A stretch of 64,000 nt of DNA from assembly GCF_900168045.1 (NCBI RefSeq), contig NZ_FUYY01000002.1, positions 434,001-498,000 of the forward strand, read 5' to 3'. Under the pieces are notes generated by a model, which was not told where the DNA came from, searched no databases, and saw only the letters and a list, made by a program, of their open reading frames with translations. The stretch is from Salegentibacter holothuriorum. GTDB taxonomy: Bacteria > Bacteroidota > Bacteroidia > Flavobacteriales > Flavobacteriaceae. Shown here piece by piece: positions 34,219 to 43,776 of the stretch; position 1 is the stretch's first letter; each line of letters begins with the position of its first letter. Position numbers and translations under genes: made by a program.

Positions 34219-35547
34219 TTGGAATCTTCTGTTAGTTTTAAAAATATAAACCGAATTGCTATTCCCGCAATTATCGCCGGGATTGCCGAGCCGTTGATCT
34301 CGCTAACGGATATCGCCGTAATTGGAAATGTAGAAAAAAACTCGGTTGAAGCGCTGGCCGCAGCAGGAATTGTAGGTTCATTTCTTTCTGCGATTATTTG
34401 GATCGTAGCTCAAACTAAAACCGCTATTTCTGCCATTATTTCACAGCATCTGGGTGCAAACCGTATTCACGCGGTAAAAACGCTTATTCCGCAGGCCATA
34501 TATTTCAATTTTGCTTTTAGCCTGGTGATCTATGCTACTACCGCTTTTTTCGCAGAATCAATCTTTAGCGCATATAACGCCGAAGGTTTGATCTTACAAT
34601 ATTCTGAAGATTATTATCAAATCCGTGCGTTGGGCTATCCGTTAACTTTGGTGACTTTTGCTATTTTCGGTGTATTTCGCGGACTTCAAAACACACTTTG
34701 GGCAATGAAATGTAGCCTTGCCGGTGCTGCTGTAAACGTAGGGTTAGATTTTCTACTGGTTTACGGAATTGAAGGCCTCATCCCTGCCATGCATCTTAAA
34801 GGCGCTGCTTATGCCAGTCTTGCTGCACAAGGAACCATGTTGGTGATGGCATTATGGTTTTTCTTCAAAAAAACGCCCTTTCACTTAAAACTGAGTTTAA
34901 ATATAAATCCGCGTTTAAAAGGGCTTCTACTAATGGCGGCCAATCTTTTTGTGAGAACCGCAGCCTTGAATTTCGCCATTTATCTGGCCAATGCCTACGC
35001 CACCGATTACGGGAAAAACTATATCGCCGCCCAAAGTATTTTGATGAACATCTGGCTTTTCTTTAGCTTTTTTATAGATGGATATGCGAATGCAGGAAAC
35101 GCGATTGGCGGAAAATTACTAGGCGCCAGGGATTACAGAAATTTATGGGAACTCAGTAAAAAAATAAGCAAATACGCGGTCTTGATCGCTTTTATGTTAA
35201 TGGCAATCTGCGGACTTTTCTACAATCAAATTGGGTTAGTTTTTAATAAAGATATTGCTGTCCTTGCCATATTCTCATCGGTTTTTTGGATCGTATTATT
35301 AATGCAACCTGTAAATGCCATCGCTTTTATGTTTGACGGAATTTTTAAAGGTTTGGGCGAGGCAAAATACCTGCGTAATTTATTGCTGGTAGCCACATTT
35401 TTGGGCTTCACTCCTGCTCTTTTAATTTCAGATTATTACGGTTTAAAACTCTACGGAATTTGGATCGCGTTTTTTGTTTGGATGCTTATCCGTAGCGCCG
35501 GTTTGGTCATTAAATTCAGAAGAAAATATTTACAAAAGGAAGTTTGA
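34219..35547 (+). CDS. MATE family multidrug/organic cation efflux transporter
   Basis: This 442-residue inner-membrane protein has about 12 hydrophobic segments in two similar halves. The DinF-like N-terminus reads INRIAIPAIIAGIAEPLISL followed by DIAVIGN; the Asp in the first-helix region is a typical cation-coupling residue. It exports drugs or metabolites using a Na+ or H+ gradient. The start is the TTG at 34219, directly before the first conserved residues; no upstream in-frame ATG was found. It appears monocistronic. The substrate cannot be predicted. Confidence 0.9.
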   Translation: MESSVSFKNINRIAIPAIIAGIAEPLISLTDIAVIGNVEKNSVEALAAAGIVGSFLSAIIWIVAQTKTAISAIISQHLGANRIHAVKTLIPQAIYFNFAFSLVIYATTAFFAESIFSAYNAEGLILQYSEDYYQIRALGYPLTLVTFAIFGVFRGLQNTLWAMKCSLAGAAVNVGLDFLLVYGIEGLIPAMHLKGAAYASLAAQGTMLVMALWFFFKKTPFHLKLSLNINPRLKGLLLMAANLFVRTAALNFAIYLANAYATDYGKNYIAAQSILMNIWLFFSFFIDGYANAGNAIGGKLLGARDYRNLWELSKKISKYAVLIAFMLMAICGLFYNQIGLVFNKDIAVLAIFSSVFWIVLLMQPVNAIAFMFDGIFKGLGEAKYLRNLLLVATFLGFTPALLISDYYGLKLYGIWIAFFVWMLIRSAGLVIKFRRKYLQKEV

Positions 35548-35678
35548 TTCAGTGGACAGCATACACTCTTCACTCTTCACTATATAAAAGAACAAACTCT
35601 AAATTTTAATCCAAAACTGGCAAAATCAGGCTTAATCTTTCTAAATTTGGGTATTCAGCTAACTGAAAAATCAAATTT

Positions 35679-36446
35679 ATGTCTACCACACGTGAAAACG
35701 GAAGTTTATATACCAACATAGAAAACGGAATCGCGCATTTAGAATTTGGCCATCCCGCCAGTAATTCTTTCCCTTCAGACTTATTAGACCGGCTTGAGAA
35801 AGAGTTTCAGAAATTATCTGAAGACGACAACGTAAAAGTGATTTTATTAAAATCTGAAGGAGAAAAAGCTTTTTGTGCGGGTGCTTCTTTTGATGAACTT
35901 GTAGCGATTGAAACTTTGCAGGCCGGGAAATTATTCTTTTCGGGTTTTGCAAAAGTTTTAAATGCGATGCGCAATTGTAAAAAACTCATTGTAGGTCGTA
36001 TCCAGGGAAAAACTGTTGGTGGCGGTGTTGGACTCGTTGCCGCATGCGATTATGCCATGGCTACTGATGCTGCCGCGGTAAAACTTTCAGAGATCAGTAT
36101 TGGTATTGGGCCGTTTGTAATTGCCCCGGCCGTAGAACGAAAAATTGGTGTTGGCGCACTTGGCGAATTAAGCCTGGCTGCCCACGAATGGAAAAACGCT
36201 TATTGGGCTAAAGATAAAGGCTTATATGCTCGTGTGTTTGAGAACCTAAAAGATTTGGATAAGGAAATAGCTGTTTTTACCGAAAAACTAGCATCTTACA
36301 ATCCAAAAGCACTTTACGAAATGAAACAAATGCTGTGGAAAAATACAGAGCACTGGGATAAATTACTGGCAGAAAGAGCGGCAATTTCAGGAGAATTAGT
36401 GCTTTCAGATTTCACCAAAAACGCTTTAAATAAATATAAAAAATAA
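35679..36446 (+). CDS. Enoyl-CoA hydratase/isomerase family protein
   Basis: This 255-residue crotonase-fold protein has the first oxyanion-hole segment EKAFCAGASFDEL and the second, IQGKTVGGGVGLVAACDYAM, then LSEISIGIGPF. In standard hydratases two catalytic Glu residues follow the second oxyanion strand; here only the LSEI position is clear, so the exact reaction (hydratase, isomerase or hydrolase) is uncertain. No other fatty-acid degradation gene is adjacent. It is followed, 3 bases later, by the tiny membrane protein gene at 36450. Confidence 0.85.
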   Translation: MSTTRENGSLYTNIENGIAHLEFGHPASNSFPSDLLDRLEKEFQKLSEDDNVKVILLKSEGEKAFCAGASFDELVAIETLQAGKLFFSGFAKVLNAMRNCKKLIVGRIQGKTVGGGVGLVAACDYAMATDAAAVKLSEISIGIGPFVIAPAVERKIGVGALGELSLAAHEWKNAYWAKDKGLYARVFENLKDLDKEIAVFTEKLASYNPKALYEMKQMLWKNTEHWDKLLAERAAISGELVLSDFTKNALNKYKK

Positions 36447-36449
36447 AAC

Positions 36450-36629
36450 ATGTATTTACTTTACTTTGACCAAAGCGGAGATAAGGCACATAGTATTGGA
36501 TATTCTATAGGTTATTTTATTGGTGACAATCTTCTTTTTATATTACTTGGTCTTATAATAATTGCCGGGCTTTTTGGTTTTTTTCTCTACAAGATGATTA
36601 AAAACAATAAACGCCAGATTAAAAATTAG
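36450..36629 (+). CDS. Small single-pass membrane protein (59 aa)
   Basis: A short open frame 3 bases after the enoyl-CoA hydratase stop. It encodes an N-terminal soluble part (MYLLYFDQSGDKAHSIGYSI), then one long hydrophobic helix (NLLFILLGLIIIAGLFGFFL, about residues 27-47) and a basic tail (KMIKNNKRQIKN), predicting the tail in the cytoplasm. Tight spacing, a clear membrane segment and positive-inside charge favour a real gene. No family recognised. Confidence 0.5.
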   Translation: MYLLYFDQSGDKAHSIGYSIGYFIGDNLLFILLGLIIIAGLFGFFLYKMIKNNKRQIKN

Positions 36630-36737
36630 TTTGGGTTTTTAATCTTAAACTTACATTGGTTTCAATTTGGGAAATTAGCATCCCTATAACAGATTTCTTA
36701 TTTTAAAAAGCTTAATTTCCATCCTAGAAACAAGCTT

Positions 36738-36926
36738 ATGAGTATACCACAAGAACATTTACCAAAAGACCGGGATGCAACCAGCGAACAGGAATGGGGT
36801 TTTACCATTTGGGAATTTATCGCCGATAACTGGCTCTACCTGTTAGGTATTTTACTTATTCTTGCCATTTTCTTCTATGCACGTTACAACTGGAGGAGAA
36901 GACAGGCGAAAAACCGAATGAACTAA
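36738..36926 (+). CDS. Small single-pass membrane protein (62 aa)
   Basis: The 62-residue product has a polar N-terminus (MSIPQEHLPKDRDATSEQEW), then a hydrophobic helix (about residues 33-50, WLYLLGILLILAIFFYARY) and a basic C-terminus (NWRRRQAKNRMN). Its stop codon overlaps the start of the next tiny gene (TAATG at 36924-36928), so the two are translationally coupled. The function is unknown. Both proteins have an acidic/aromatic segment right before the helix (WGFTIWEF and DTWEFLSF), which suggests related partners. Confidence 0.6.
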   Translation: MSIPQEHLPKDRDATSEQEWGFTIWEFIADNWLYLLGILLILAIFFYARYNWRRRQAKNRMN

Positions 36927-37036
36927 TGGGAGAAGATACCTGGGAATTCTTAAGTTTCCTTAGCGGAATAGGATTCTGGCTAATTTTAGCCGTAGTTTTA
37001 ATTGTGGTAGTGCTTTATAAAAAATTCAAGAATTAA
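36926..37036 (+). CDS. Very small single-pass membrane protein (36 aa)
   Basis: A 36-residue product that starts inside the stop codon of the previous gene. Sequence features: MGEDTWEFLSFLSGIGFW, then a pure aliphatic helix (LILAVVLIVVVL) and the tail YKKFKN. The overlap and transmembrane pattern make chance unlikely but not excluded. It could form a hetero-oligomer with the 62-residue protein. No family recognised. Confidence 0.5.
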   Translation: MGEDTWEFLSFLSGIGFWLILAVVLIVVVLYKKFKN

Positions 37037-37111
37037 CCTGCATCGATGTAAGATTCCATACATTAACAAACTATACTTTAGCTTTCAGACAGGTAAACAA
37101 ATAAATCCCGA

Positions 37112-37774
37112 TTATCGGGTTTTTAACCAACCCGTAATACTTAGCCTTGCAGTTTTTACCGGTTTTACTTCGTGCTCCAAAACCTGACTTTCAAAAATCA
37201 CTACCCTACCCGGCATTGGATAAATAGCTTTGGCAACCTCAGCCCCATTTTCTTCGGAATAAATCACCAATTCCCCACCATTTTCTGGTTTCCAGTCTTC
37301 GTCATTTAAGTAACAAACCATAGAAAGTTTTCTTCTCCCGTCATTCTGAAAAGTGTCCAGGTGTCGCTGATAAAAAGTACCTTCGGGATAAAGTGCATAA
37401 TGGAATTCCTTTGTTAAAATTCCCAGGAAACAGGTTTTATTTAAATACGCTACTAACGAATTAATTTTATTGAAAAATAGGCTTTCGGCTTTTCCAGCTT
37501 CGGCTTCATTTAGCCACAGGATAAAGTCTCCCCGAATAGATTTCGCAACAATTTCATTGGTTCTATTGCCAATCGCTGCCTTCTTGAATTGCGCCTCTTC
37601 AAACTTCGATTTTAAAGAATTCCGAAGCATGGCAACTTCTTCAGCATTAAAAAAATCGTCTACAATACAATATTGATTTTCAACTAAATCGGTAATAATA
37701 TTTTCGTAAAACGGATTTTCTATAAAATCCAGTTGTTCAAAAAGTTCAGGAGCGTTTTCGGTTATCATTCTCAT
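37112..37774 (-). CDS. 2-oxoglutarate/Fe(II)-dependent dioxygenase (prolyl 4-hydroxylase-like)
   Basis: This 220-residue protein has the double-stranded beta-helix core of the EGL-9/SM-20 type oxygenases. Iron ligands: the HxD motif in FYQRHLDTFQNDGRR near residue 134 and the distal His in QVLEHEVKPV near residue 199, with Arg in KTARLSITGW binding 2-oxoglutarate. WKPENGGELVIYSE is a typical strand pair. It would hydroxylate a protein or small molecule. The gene stands alone, convergent with the tiny membrane genes and divergent from queD. Confidence 0.88.
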   Translation of the reverse strand: MRMITENAPELFEQLDFIENPFYENIITDLVENQYCIVDDFFNAEEVAMLRNSLKSKFEEAQFKKAAIGNRTNEIVAKSIRGDFILWLNEAEAGKAESLFFNKINSLVAYLNKTCFLGILTKEFHYALYPEGTFYQRHLDTFQNDGRRKLSMVCYLNDEDWKPENGGELVIYSEENGAEVAKAIYPMPGRVVIFESQVLEHEVKPVKTARLSITGWLKTR

Positions 37775-37868
37775 TTAAAAAACGGGCAAATATACAACAG
37801 AAACATAATTGCGCGGCCAAAAAAATATAACGCTAAAAAACTCTTAACTTTGCAAAAAATAACGCGAA

Positions 37869-38318
37869 ATGAGCAAGATTAGAATTACCAAACAGTTCTC
37901 TTTTGAAACCGGCCACGCCCTTTATGGCTACGACGGAAAATGCCGAAATGTACACGGCCACAGCTATAAACTAAGTGTTTGTGTAATTGGTGAACCTATA
38001 ACCGATAGTGATAATGTGAAGTTTGGAATGGTAATAGATTTCGGAGACCTGAAGAAGATCGTAAAATCTGAAATCGTAGATCAGTTTGATCACGCCACAG
38101 TTTTCAATAAAAATACACCTCACGTAGAGCTTGCCAAAGAATTAAAGAACCGAGGGCACCATGTTATTCTTGTTGAATACCAACCCACCAGCGAAAATAT
38201 GGTGGTAGATTTTGCTGAAAAAATTAAAAAATATTTACCTGAACATATAAAGCTTCACTCGCTAAGACTACAGGAAACCGAATCCAGTTTTGCAGAATGG
38301 TTTGCAAGCGATCAATAA
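37869..38318 (+). CDS. queD: 6-carboxytetrahydropterin synthase (QueD/PTPS family)
   Basis: This 149-residue enzyme of queuosine precursor synthesis converts dihydroneopterin triphosphate to 6-carboxytetrahydropterin. Zinc-binding histidines occur in FSFETGHALYGY and CRNVHGHSYKL, where the Cys is the catalytic nucleophile; the acidic catalytic residue is in LQETESSFAEWF. QFDHATVFN gives the third conserved His. Length is slightly above E. coli QueD. No other queuosine genes are adjacent. A pterin-synthase role of the same fold cannot be fully excluded. Confidence 0.9.
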   Translation: MSKIRITKQFSFETGHALYGYDGKCRNVHGHSYKLSVCVIGEPITDSDNVKFGMVIDFGDLKKIVKSEIVDQFDHATVFNKNTPHVELAKELKNRGHHVILVEYQPTSENMVVDFAEKIKKYLPEHIKLHSLRLQETESSFAEWFASDQ

Positions 38319-38419
38319 GCCCCCAGCCCCGAAGGGACAGTAACTCAGCACTCCTTCCTTTAAATGGGAAGGTGGATTAATCTTCGAGAGAAGATTAAGA
38401 CAGAAGGCTTAAAACACGT

Positions 38420-38452
38420 AGACCTCACAGGTTTTGAAAACCTGTGAGGTCT
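38420..38452. repeat. Near-perfect palindrome with core CCTCACAGG/CCTGTGAGG, copy 1
   Basis: A 16-base inverted repeat (AGACCTCACAGGTTTT and its complement) with a single central G. A relative lies at 51490-51520, with A-T in place of the outer G-C pairs. The surrounding 175-base gap (38319-38493) also holds short GGAAGGTGG-type repeats but no gene. Confidence 0.75.
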
Positions 38453-38493
38453 AATATCAAAATATTTATATTTACAGCTTAGAATTATCATAA

Positions 38494-39252
38494 ATGACTA
38501 TTCCCGAAGGCAAAAAAGTTTATTTCTCCAGCGATAATCACCTTGGTGCACCTACTCAAGAAGAAAGCAGGCCAAGGGAAATGAGATTTGTAAAATGGCT
38601 TGATGAAATTAAAGAAGATGCCGCTGCTATTTTTCTGCTCGGCGATCTTTTTGACTTTTGGTTTGAGTATAAGCACGCTGTACCTAAAGGTTTTGTACGG
38701 GTTTTAGGAAAACTGGCAGAGATTAAAGACAGCGGAATCCCAGTTTATTTTTTTGTCGGGAATCACGATTTGTGGATGGAAAGTTATTTTGAAGACGAAC
38801 TTAATATCCCGGTATTTCATAAACCGAAGGAGTTTACATTTAACAATAAAACCTTTCTTGTTGGCCACGGTGACGGACTGGGACCGGGAGATCACGGCTA
38901 TAAGCGCATGAAAAAGGTATTTACCAATCCGTTTTCAAAATGGCTTTACCGATGGTTACATCCCGATTTAGGCATTCCGCTGGCTCAGTATTTTTCGGTA
39001 AAAAACAAAGCGATTTCAGGAAAGGAAGAACAGGAATTTTTAGGGGAAGAAAAAGAATGGCTTATTCAATATTGCCGTAGAAAATTAGTAGAAAAGCATT
39101 ACGATTACTTTCTTTTTGGCCATAGGCATTTACCCCTGGAAATAGATTTAAACGGAAAATCGACCTATATCAATACCGGCGATTGGATAGATTTTTACAC
39201 CTATGCAGTTTTTGATGGGGAAGAAACAAGTTTACAAAAATTAGAATTTTAA
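38494..39252 (+). CDS. lpxH: UDP-2,3-diacylglucosamine diphosphatase
   Basis: This 252-residue calcineurin-like phosphoesterase of lipid A synthesis cleaves UDP-diacylglucosamine to lipid X. Metal-binding motifs appear in order: FSSDNHLGA, LLGDLFDFWFEYKHAVP, FVGNHDLWM, VGHGDGLG and LFGHRHLPLE. The DFWFEY stretch is typical of LpxH/LpxG-like enzymes in Bacteroidota. It acts at the inner face of the inner membrane. Its stop overlaps by 4 bases the stop of the convergent gene at 39249. Lipid A assignment follows from family resemblance; no other lpx genes are in the window. Confidence 0.88.
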   Translation: MTIPEGKKVYFSSDNHLGAPTQEESRPREMRFVKWLDEIKEDAAAIFLLGDLFDFWFEYKHAVPKGFVRVLGKLAEIKDSGIPVYFFVGNHDLWMESYFEDELNIPVFHKPKEFTFNNKTFLVGHGDGLGPGDHGYKRMKKVFTNPFSKWLYRWLHPDLGIPLAQYFSVKNKAISGKEEQEFLGEEKEWLIQYCRRKLVEKHYDYFLFGHRHLPLEIDLNGKSTYINTGDWIDFYTYAVFDGEETSLQKLEF

Positions 39253-39602
39253 TTTCTTCCGCAACCATTTACATAATCTTCAAGGTTTAGTTTAAATAAA
39301 GTTCCCTCTATTAAATCGGAAATTTGCTCCAGCTCTATGGCACTTACCACAAAATCCATTTTTTCAAGTGGAGATCTTAATAGAATATTCCTACAGGATT
39401 TTTCACTGCTACAATTACCACAATTATAATATTTAGCTGCTTTTATATTACCGGAAAAATGCTGAATTTCTTCAGGTAATAAGTAGAACCCCATACCCTT
39501 AAAAACCACTTGTATCCTGGCAGAATCAGCATTTGGTAAGTTATTTTTCCAACGAAAAGCAATTCCCAATTTGTTGTGATAAATTACAGCTACATCATCC
39601 AT
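39249..39602 (-). CDS. Conserved small Cys-containing protein, function unknown (possibly DUF6686-like)
   Basis: A 117-residue soluble protein. A central Cys group (YYNCGNCSSEKSCRNILL, near residues 58-75) looks able to bind metal, and the tail ends NGCGRN. The part before it (FKGMGFYLLPEEIQHFSG) resembles small Bacteroidetes proteins grouped as DUF6686, but I cannot confirm this by eye. It has no signal peptide or membrane segment. Convergent with lpxH (4-base overlap). The upstream spacer holds a dispersed repeat. Confidence 0.55.
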   Translation of the reverse strand: MDDVAVIYHNKLGIAFRWKNNLPNADSARIQVVFKGMGFYLLPEEIQHFSGNIKAAKYYNCGNCSSEKSCRNILLRSPLEKMDFVVSAIELEQISDLIEGTLFKLNLEDYVNGCGRN

Positions 39603-39606
39603 TTTA

Positions 39607-39652
39607 AAATAATTTACTCGATAATCGAGATTTAAATACTCCGAAGCTTACC
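39607..39652. repeat. Dispersed repeat with CTCGATTATCGAG core, copy 2 (inverted)
   Basis: The segment from TTTACTCGATAATCGAG to ACCTCGAAAT is the reverse complement of 8648-8703 apart from a few changes. It is non-coding. Confidence 0.6.
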
Positions 39653-39750
39653 TCGAAATTTCAACATAATTTTATAGCTCGTGCCCTTGCTACGCAATAG
39701 GTTAACCAAATATAAAATTATTATTTAAAATGAATCTAAATAGAAATGAT

Positions 39751-41445
39751 TTATTCGCTGATATCTTTTAATTTTAACTGAATAGAAACATTCCCGTTCC
39801 ATTCATTTTCATCTAAAGAATACACCGCTTTAAAAGTTTTCTTTTCTGAAATTGTTTCGAATTTCTCTCCCAGTCCAAAACCAATCATATCAAACATGCC
39901 CGATTTTCCTTGCTGTACAACCTTGCATTTAAGATGTGCTTCATCTGCACCCACACATTTCCCATAACCGGTATCGGTAAGGTTTTGTGTCATAAAAACC
40001 GGACTCATATTTCCCGGGCCAAAAGGAGCAAATTGCTTTAGAATTCTAAAGAATTTGGGCGTGATTTCATCCAGATCAATTTCAGCATCTACTGATATTT
40101 CTGGAGTTAGCAATCGCCTATCTATCGTTTCAGAAACCACCGACTCGAACTTCGCTTTAAAATTCTCATATTCAGAGGCCTCTAAGGTCAATCCTGCCGC
40201 ATATTTATGTCCGCCAAATTGTTCAATATGTTCCTTACAGGCTTCCAAAGCATTATACACATCAAAACCCTTCACCGAGCGAGCTGAAGCTGCTAGTTTC
40301 TCACCGCTTTTTGTGAAAACCAGCGTAGGGCGATAATAGGTTTCGGTTAGGCGAGATGCCACAATTCCAATCACGCCTTTATGCCAGTCTTCGTGATAAA
40401 CCACGGTACTATAGCGTTCCTGCTCCTGTAGTTCTTCAATTTGCGCCAGGGCTTCAATCGTAATCGCTTTATCGGTAGTTTTTCTTTCAGCGTTAAAACT
40501 CTCAATTTCACCAGCGAATTCCATAGCGGTCGCTTCGTCTTCTTCGGTAAGTAAATTCACCGCGTGCAAGCCGTGCTTCATTCTTCCGGCTGCATTTATA
40601 CGAGGCGCAATAATAAAAACCACATCAGTTATCGTGAGCTTTTCCTTTTTAACCTGCGCCAGAATTGCTTTAAAACCCATTCTAGGTGCCACATTGATCA
40701 CATTTAAACCGTGATAGGCCAGAATTCTGTTCTCCCCGGTAATAGGAACTATATCGGCTCCAATGGCGGTAGCAACAAGATCAAGATAAGGCAGTAAAAC
40801 TTCGGAAGCTCCTCCTCTTTTAGTGTTTATAGCCTGTATCAATTTAAAACCTACCCCGCAGCCGCAAAGTTCTTTATATGGATATTCACAATCTTCGCGC
40901 TTGGGATCGAGAACCGCAACGGCTTCCGGAATAGTTTCTCCCGGCCGGTGGTGATCACAAATAATAAAATCTATTCCTTTTTCAGCTGCGTAAGCTACTT
41001 TATCAATGGCTTTTATTCCACAATCCAGGGCAATAATCAATGAGATCTCGTTATCTGCTGCAAAATCAATTCCCTGGTAAGAAATGCCGTAACCTTCAGT
41101 ATACCTATCGGGAATATAGGTGGCGATATTTGGGGCAAGGGTTTTCAAGTAAGAAGACATCAAGGCTACACTGGTAGTTCCGTCTACATCATAATCGCCA
41201 TAAACCATAATGTTTTCTTCGGAAGCGATTGCCTGCTGAATTCGGTTTACAGCCACATCCATATCTTTCATAAGGTAGGGATCGTGCAGCTCTTCCAGAC
41301 TGGGCCTGAAAAACTTTTTTGCAGCTTCAAAAGTCATTATTCCGCGCTGCGCTAAAAGTGTCGCCACAGGCGTTTCAACCCCTAATTCTTCGGCAAGTTT
41401 ATTAACAACTAAAGAATCGGGTTTAGGTTTTAAAGTCCAGCGCAT
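39751..41445 (-). CDS. recJ: Single-stranded-DNA-specific exonuclease RecJ
   Basis: This 564-residue DHH-family 5'-3' exonuclease acts in recombination and mismatch/base-excision repair. Manganese-binding motifs: IMVYGDYDVDGTTSV near residue 80, IALDCGIKA and FIICDHHRPGE (the DHH motif), then DIVPITGENR. The DHHA1 domain has SARSVKGFDVYNALEACKEH and FGGHKYAAGLTL, and an OB-fold end completes the RecJ core. The spacer to ade is 133 bases with AT-rich sequence only. Normal length. Confidence 0.96.
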   Translation of the reverse strand: MRWTLKPKPDSLVVNKLAEELGVETPVATLLAQRGIMTFEAAKKFFRPSLEELHDPYLMKDMDVAVNRIQQAIASEENIMVYGDYDVDGTTSVALMSSYLKTLAPNIATYIPDRYTEGYGISYQGIDFAADNEISLIIALDCGIKAIDKVAYAAEKGIDFIICDHHRPGETIPEAVAVLDPKREDCEYPYKELCGCGVGFKLIQAINTKRGGASEVLLPYLDLVATAIGADIVPITGENRILAYHGLNVINVAPRMGFKAILAQVKKEKLTITDVVFIIAPRINAAGRMKHGLHAVNLLTEEDEATAMEFAGEIESFNAERKTTDKAITIEALAQIEELQEQERYSTVVYHEDWHKGVIGIVASRLTETYYRPTLVFTKSGEKLAASARSVKGFDVYNALEACKEHIEQFGGHKYAAGLTLEASEYENFKAKFESVVSETIDRRLLTPEISVDAEIDLDEITPKFFRILKQFAPFGPGNMSPVFMTQNLTDTGYGKCVGADEAHLKCKVVQQGKSGMFDMIGFGLGEKFETISEKKTFKAVYSLDENEWNGNVSIQLKLKDISE

Positions 41446-41578
41446 CGTAAGTTTTTTTCAAAAATACGTATAGTATTTCAATCCCAATAAGCGGGTTTTC
41501 ACTAAAACCGATTAATGGAAATTTTTCAGCAATTAATAATATTGCCTAATTTCACGCTTTAGGATTTATAGATAAAAT

Positions 41579-43210
41579 ATGAGCAAAATTATACAAGGAC
41601 AGTTCGTAGATATTAAAAACAAAAAGATTTTTCCTGCGGAAATCAGCATCGAAAACGAGAAAATTGTAAAGATTGAAGAAAAGCAGCACGATGTAAAAAA
41701 CTTTTTGCTTCCCGGGTTTATCGATGCGCATATACACATTGAAAGTTCTATGTTGGTACCAACTGAATTTGCAAGACTGGCAACAATTCACGGTACAGTA
41801 GTCACAGTTTCAGACCCGCACGAGATTGCCAATGTTTTAGGGAAAGAAGGCGTTAAGTTTATGATTGAAAACGGGAAGAAAAGTCCGTTGAAATTTAATT
41901 TCGGTGCACCTTCCTGTGTGCCGGCTACTAATTTTGAAACTTCGGGAGCGGTTATTGATGCTGAAGATATTAAAGACCTATTAGCGCTGCCTGAAATAAA
42001 ATATCTCGCGGAAATGATGAATTATCCCGGCGTAATTTATAAAGATGAAGAAGTCTTGAAGAAAATTGCCTGGGCCAAACATTTTGATAAACCTACCGAT
42101 GGCCATGCACCCGGATTACGAGGGGAAGACGCTAGAAAATATGCTGAAGCCGGTATTTCTACAGACCATGAATGTTATACGGCTGAAGAAGCCAGGGAAA
42201 AGCTTGGCCTGGGTATGAAGATACTTATAAGGGAAGGTAGCGCCGCTAAAAATTTTGAAGCACTTATAGATCTGCTGCCGGAACATTATAAAAATATAAT
42301 GTTTTGCTCAGACGATAAACATCCAGACGATCTGATTTTAGGTCATATTAACCAGCTTTGCGCAAGAGCCGTAGCTAAAGGCATAGATGTGTTTAAGGTG
42401 CTGCAAGTAGCTTGTATTAATCCTATAAATCATTATAATTTAGAAGTTGGACAATTAAAAGTAGGCGATCCCGCAGATTTTATCCTAGTTAAGGATCTTA
42501 CCAATTTTGAAGTTTTACAAACTTATATCAATGGAGAACTGGTTGCTGAAAATGGTAAATCTTACATCAAATCTTTGCCATTTGAAAAGCCGAATAATTT
42601 TAATACTTCTTACAAAAAGCCGGAAGATTTTAAAATAAAAGCAGCCGGTAATATCATTAAAGTTATTGAAGCGCTGGATGGAGAACTTATTACTAATGAA
42701 ATTCAGCAGAAAGCTTTAGAAAAGGACGGGGAACTAATTTCTGATATTGAAAATGATATTTTAAAAATCACAGTTGTTAACCGGTATGAGGACAAAGCTC
42801 CTGCAGTCGCATTTATAAAGAATTTCGGCCTAAAAAAAGGAGCGATTGCCAGCTCGGTAGCACACGATTCCCATAATATTATCGCTGTTGGAACATCAGA
42901 TGAAGAAATTTGCAACGCGGTAAACCTCATCATCACACATAAAGGCGGAATTTGTAGTGTGAATGGGAATGATCAAAAAGTGCTTCCACTACCAATTGCC
43001 GGAATTATAAGCGATAAAGATGGTTGGGAAACCGGGAAAATATATCAGGAAATAGACAAAATGGCCAAAGATTTGGGCAGCACTTTAAAAGCTCCTTTTA
43101 TGACGCTTTCTTTTATGGCGCTCTTAGTAATTCCCGATCTAAAACTTTCAGATAAAGGTTTGTTCAGCGGGAAAAAGTTTGATTTTGTTGATTTGGTAGA
43201 TAAAAACTAA
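41579..43210 (+). CDS. ade: Adenine deaminase
   Basis: This 543-residue amidohydrolase-superfamily enzyme deaminates adenine to hypoxanthine in purine salvage. The metal site begins with [30 protein letters not shown] and [10 protein letters not shown] supply further His residues, and [11 protein letters not shown] the conserved Asp. The C-terminal adenine-deaminase domain ([19 protein letters not shown]) is complete. Length matches B. subtilis-type Ade. Its stop overlaps the convergent gene at 43207 by 4 bases. Confidence 0.95.
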   Translation: MSKIIQGQFVDIKNKKIFPAEISIENEKIVKIEEKQHDVKNFLLPGFIDAHIHIESSMLVPTEFARLATIHGTVVTVSDPHEIANVLGKEGVKFMIENGKKSPLKFNFGAPSCVPATNFETSGAVIDAEDIKDLLALPEIKYLAEMMNYPGVIYKDEEVLKKIAWAKHFDKPTDGHAPGLRGEDARKYAEAGISTDHECYTAEEAREKLGLGMKILIREGSAAKNFEALIDLLPEHYKNIMFCSDDKHPDDLILGHINQLCARAVAKGIDVFKVLQVACINPINHYNLEVGQLKVGDPADFILVKDLTNFEVLQTYINGELVAENGKSYIKSLPFEKPNNFNTSYKKPEDFKIKAAGNIIKVIEALDGELITNEIQQKALEKDGELISDIENDILKITVVNRYEDKAPAVAFIKNFGLKKGAIASSVAHDSHNIIAVGTSDEEICNAVNLIITHKGGICSVNGNDQKVLPLPIAGIISDKDGWETGKIYQEIDKMAKDLGSTLKAPFMTLSFMALLVIPDLKLSDKGLFSGKKFDFVDLVDKN

Positions 43211-43776
43211 CCAATAATTTTATGAATCCTGGTTTGTAATTTGGGTACCACCTCCTCTTCGAACCAGGGATTTTTGCTTCGCCAAAAACGGTTCACCGGT
43301 GAGGGATGCGGTAAACACCAATAATCAGGTAAAAAATCCTGGTAAGAACTTACTTTTTCGGTAAGATTTAATTTTCCGGGCAGGTAATAATTTGCTGCGT
43401 AAGCTCCAATAAGAATTGTGAGTTCAACATTCTTTAATTCTGAAAGAATAGTATCGTGCCACATGGGTGCACATTCTTTACGAGGTGGTGCATCACCGGT
43501 TTTGGCTTTTCCGGGATAACAAAATCCCATAGGAAGAATCGCGAAATTATTGGTATTGTAAAAAGTAGTTTCGTCTACTCCTAACCATTCCCTAAGCTTT
43601 TTTCCGCTTTGATCATTCCAGGCAATTCCCGATTCGTGGACTATTCTTCCCGGCGCCTGACTTATTAAAACAATTTTAGATTTTTTAGTGGCTTCTACAA
43701 TAGGCTTTGCACCAAGCGGCAGATGCTTTTCACAAAATTTGCAGGCCCTGGCTTCATTTAGCACTTGCTGCATCAA
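43207..43776 (-). CDS. Uracil-DNA glycosylase family protein
   Basis: A 189-residue protein of the broad UDG superfamily (COG1573-like). The active-site loop appears as [20 protein letters not shown], with N-terminal ACKFCEKH and C-terminal [18 protein letters not shown], the HPS motif that contacts the minor groove. Cys pairs (CKFC near residue 12, and isolated Cys later) only partly resemble the four-Cys iron-sulfur site of family 4, so cluster binding is uncertain. It would remove uracil or damaged bases, but some members have other activities. It overlaps rsmI by 4 bases. Confidence 0.8.
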   Translation of the reverse strand: MMQQVLNEARACKFCEKHLPLGAKPIVEATKKSKIVLISQAPGRIVHESGIAWNDQSGKKLREWLGVDETTFYNTNNFAILPMGFCYPGKAKTGDAPPRKECAPMWHDTILSELKNVELTILIGAYAANYYLPGKLNLTEKVSSYQDFLPDYWCLPHPSPVNRFWRSKNPWFEEEVVPKLQTRIHKIIG

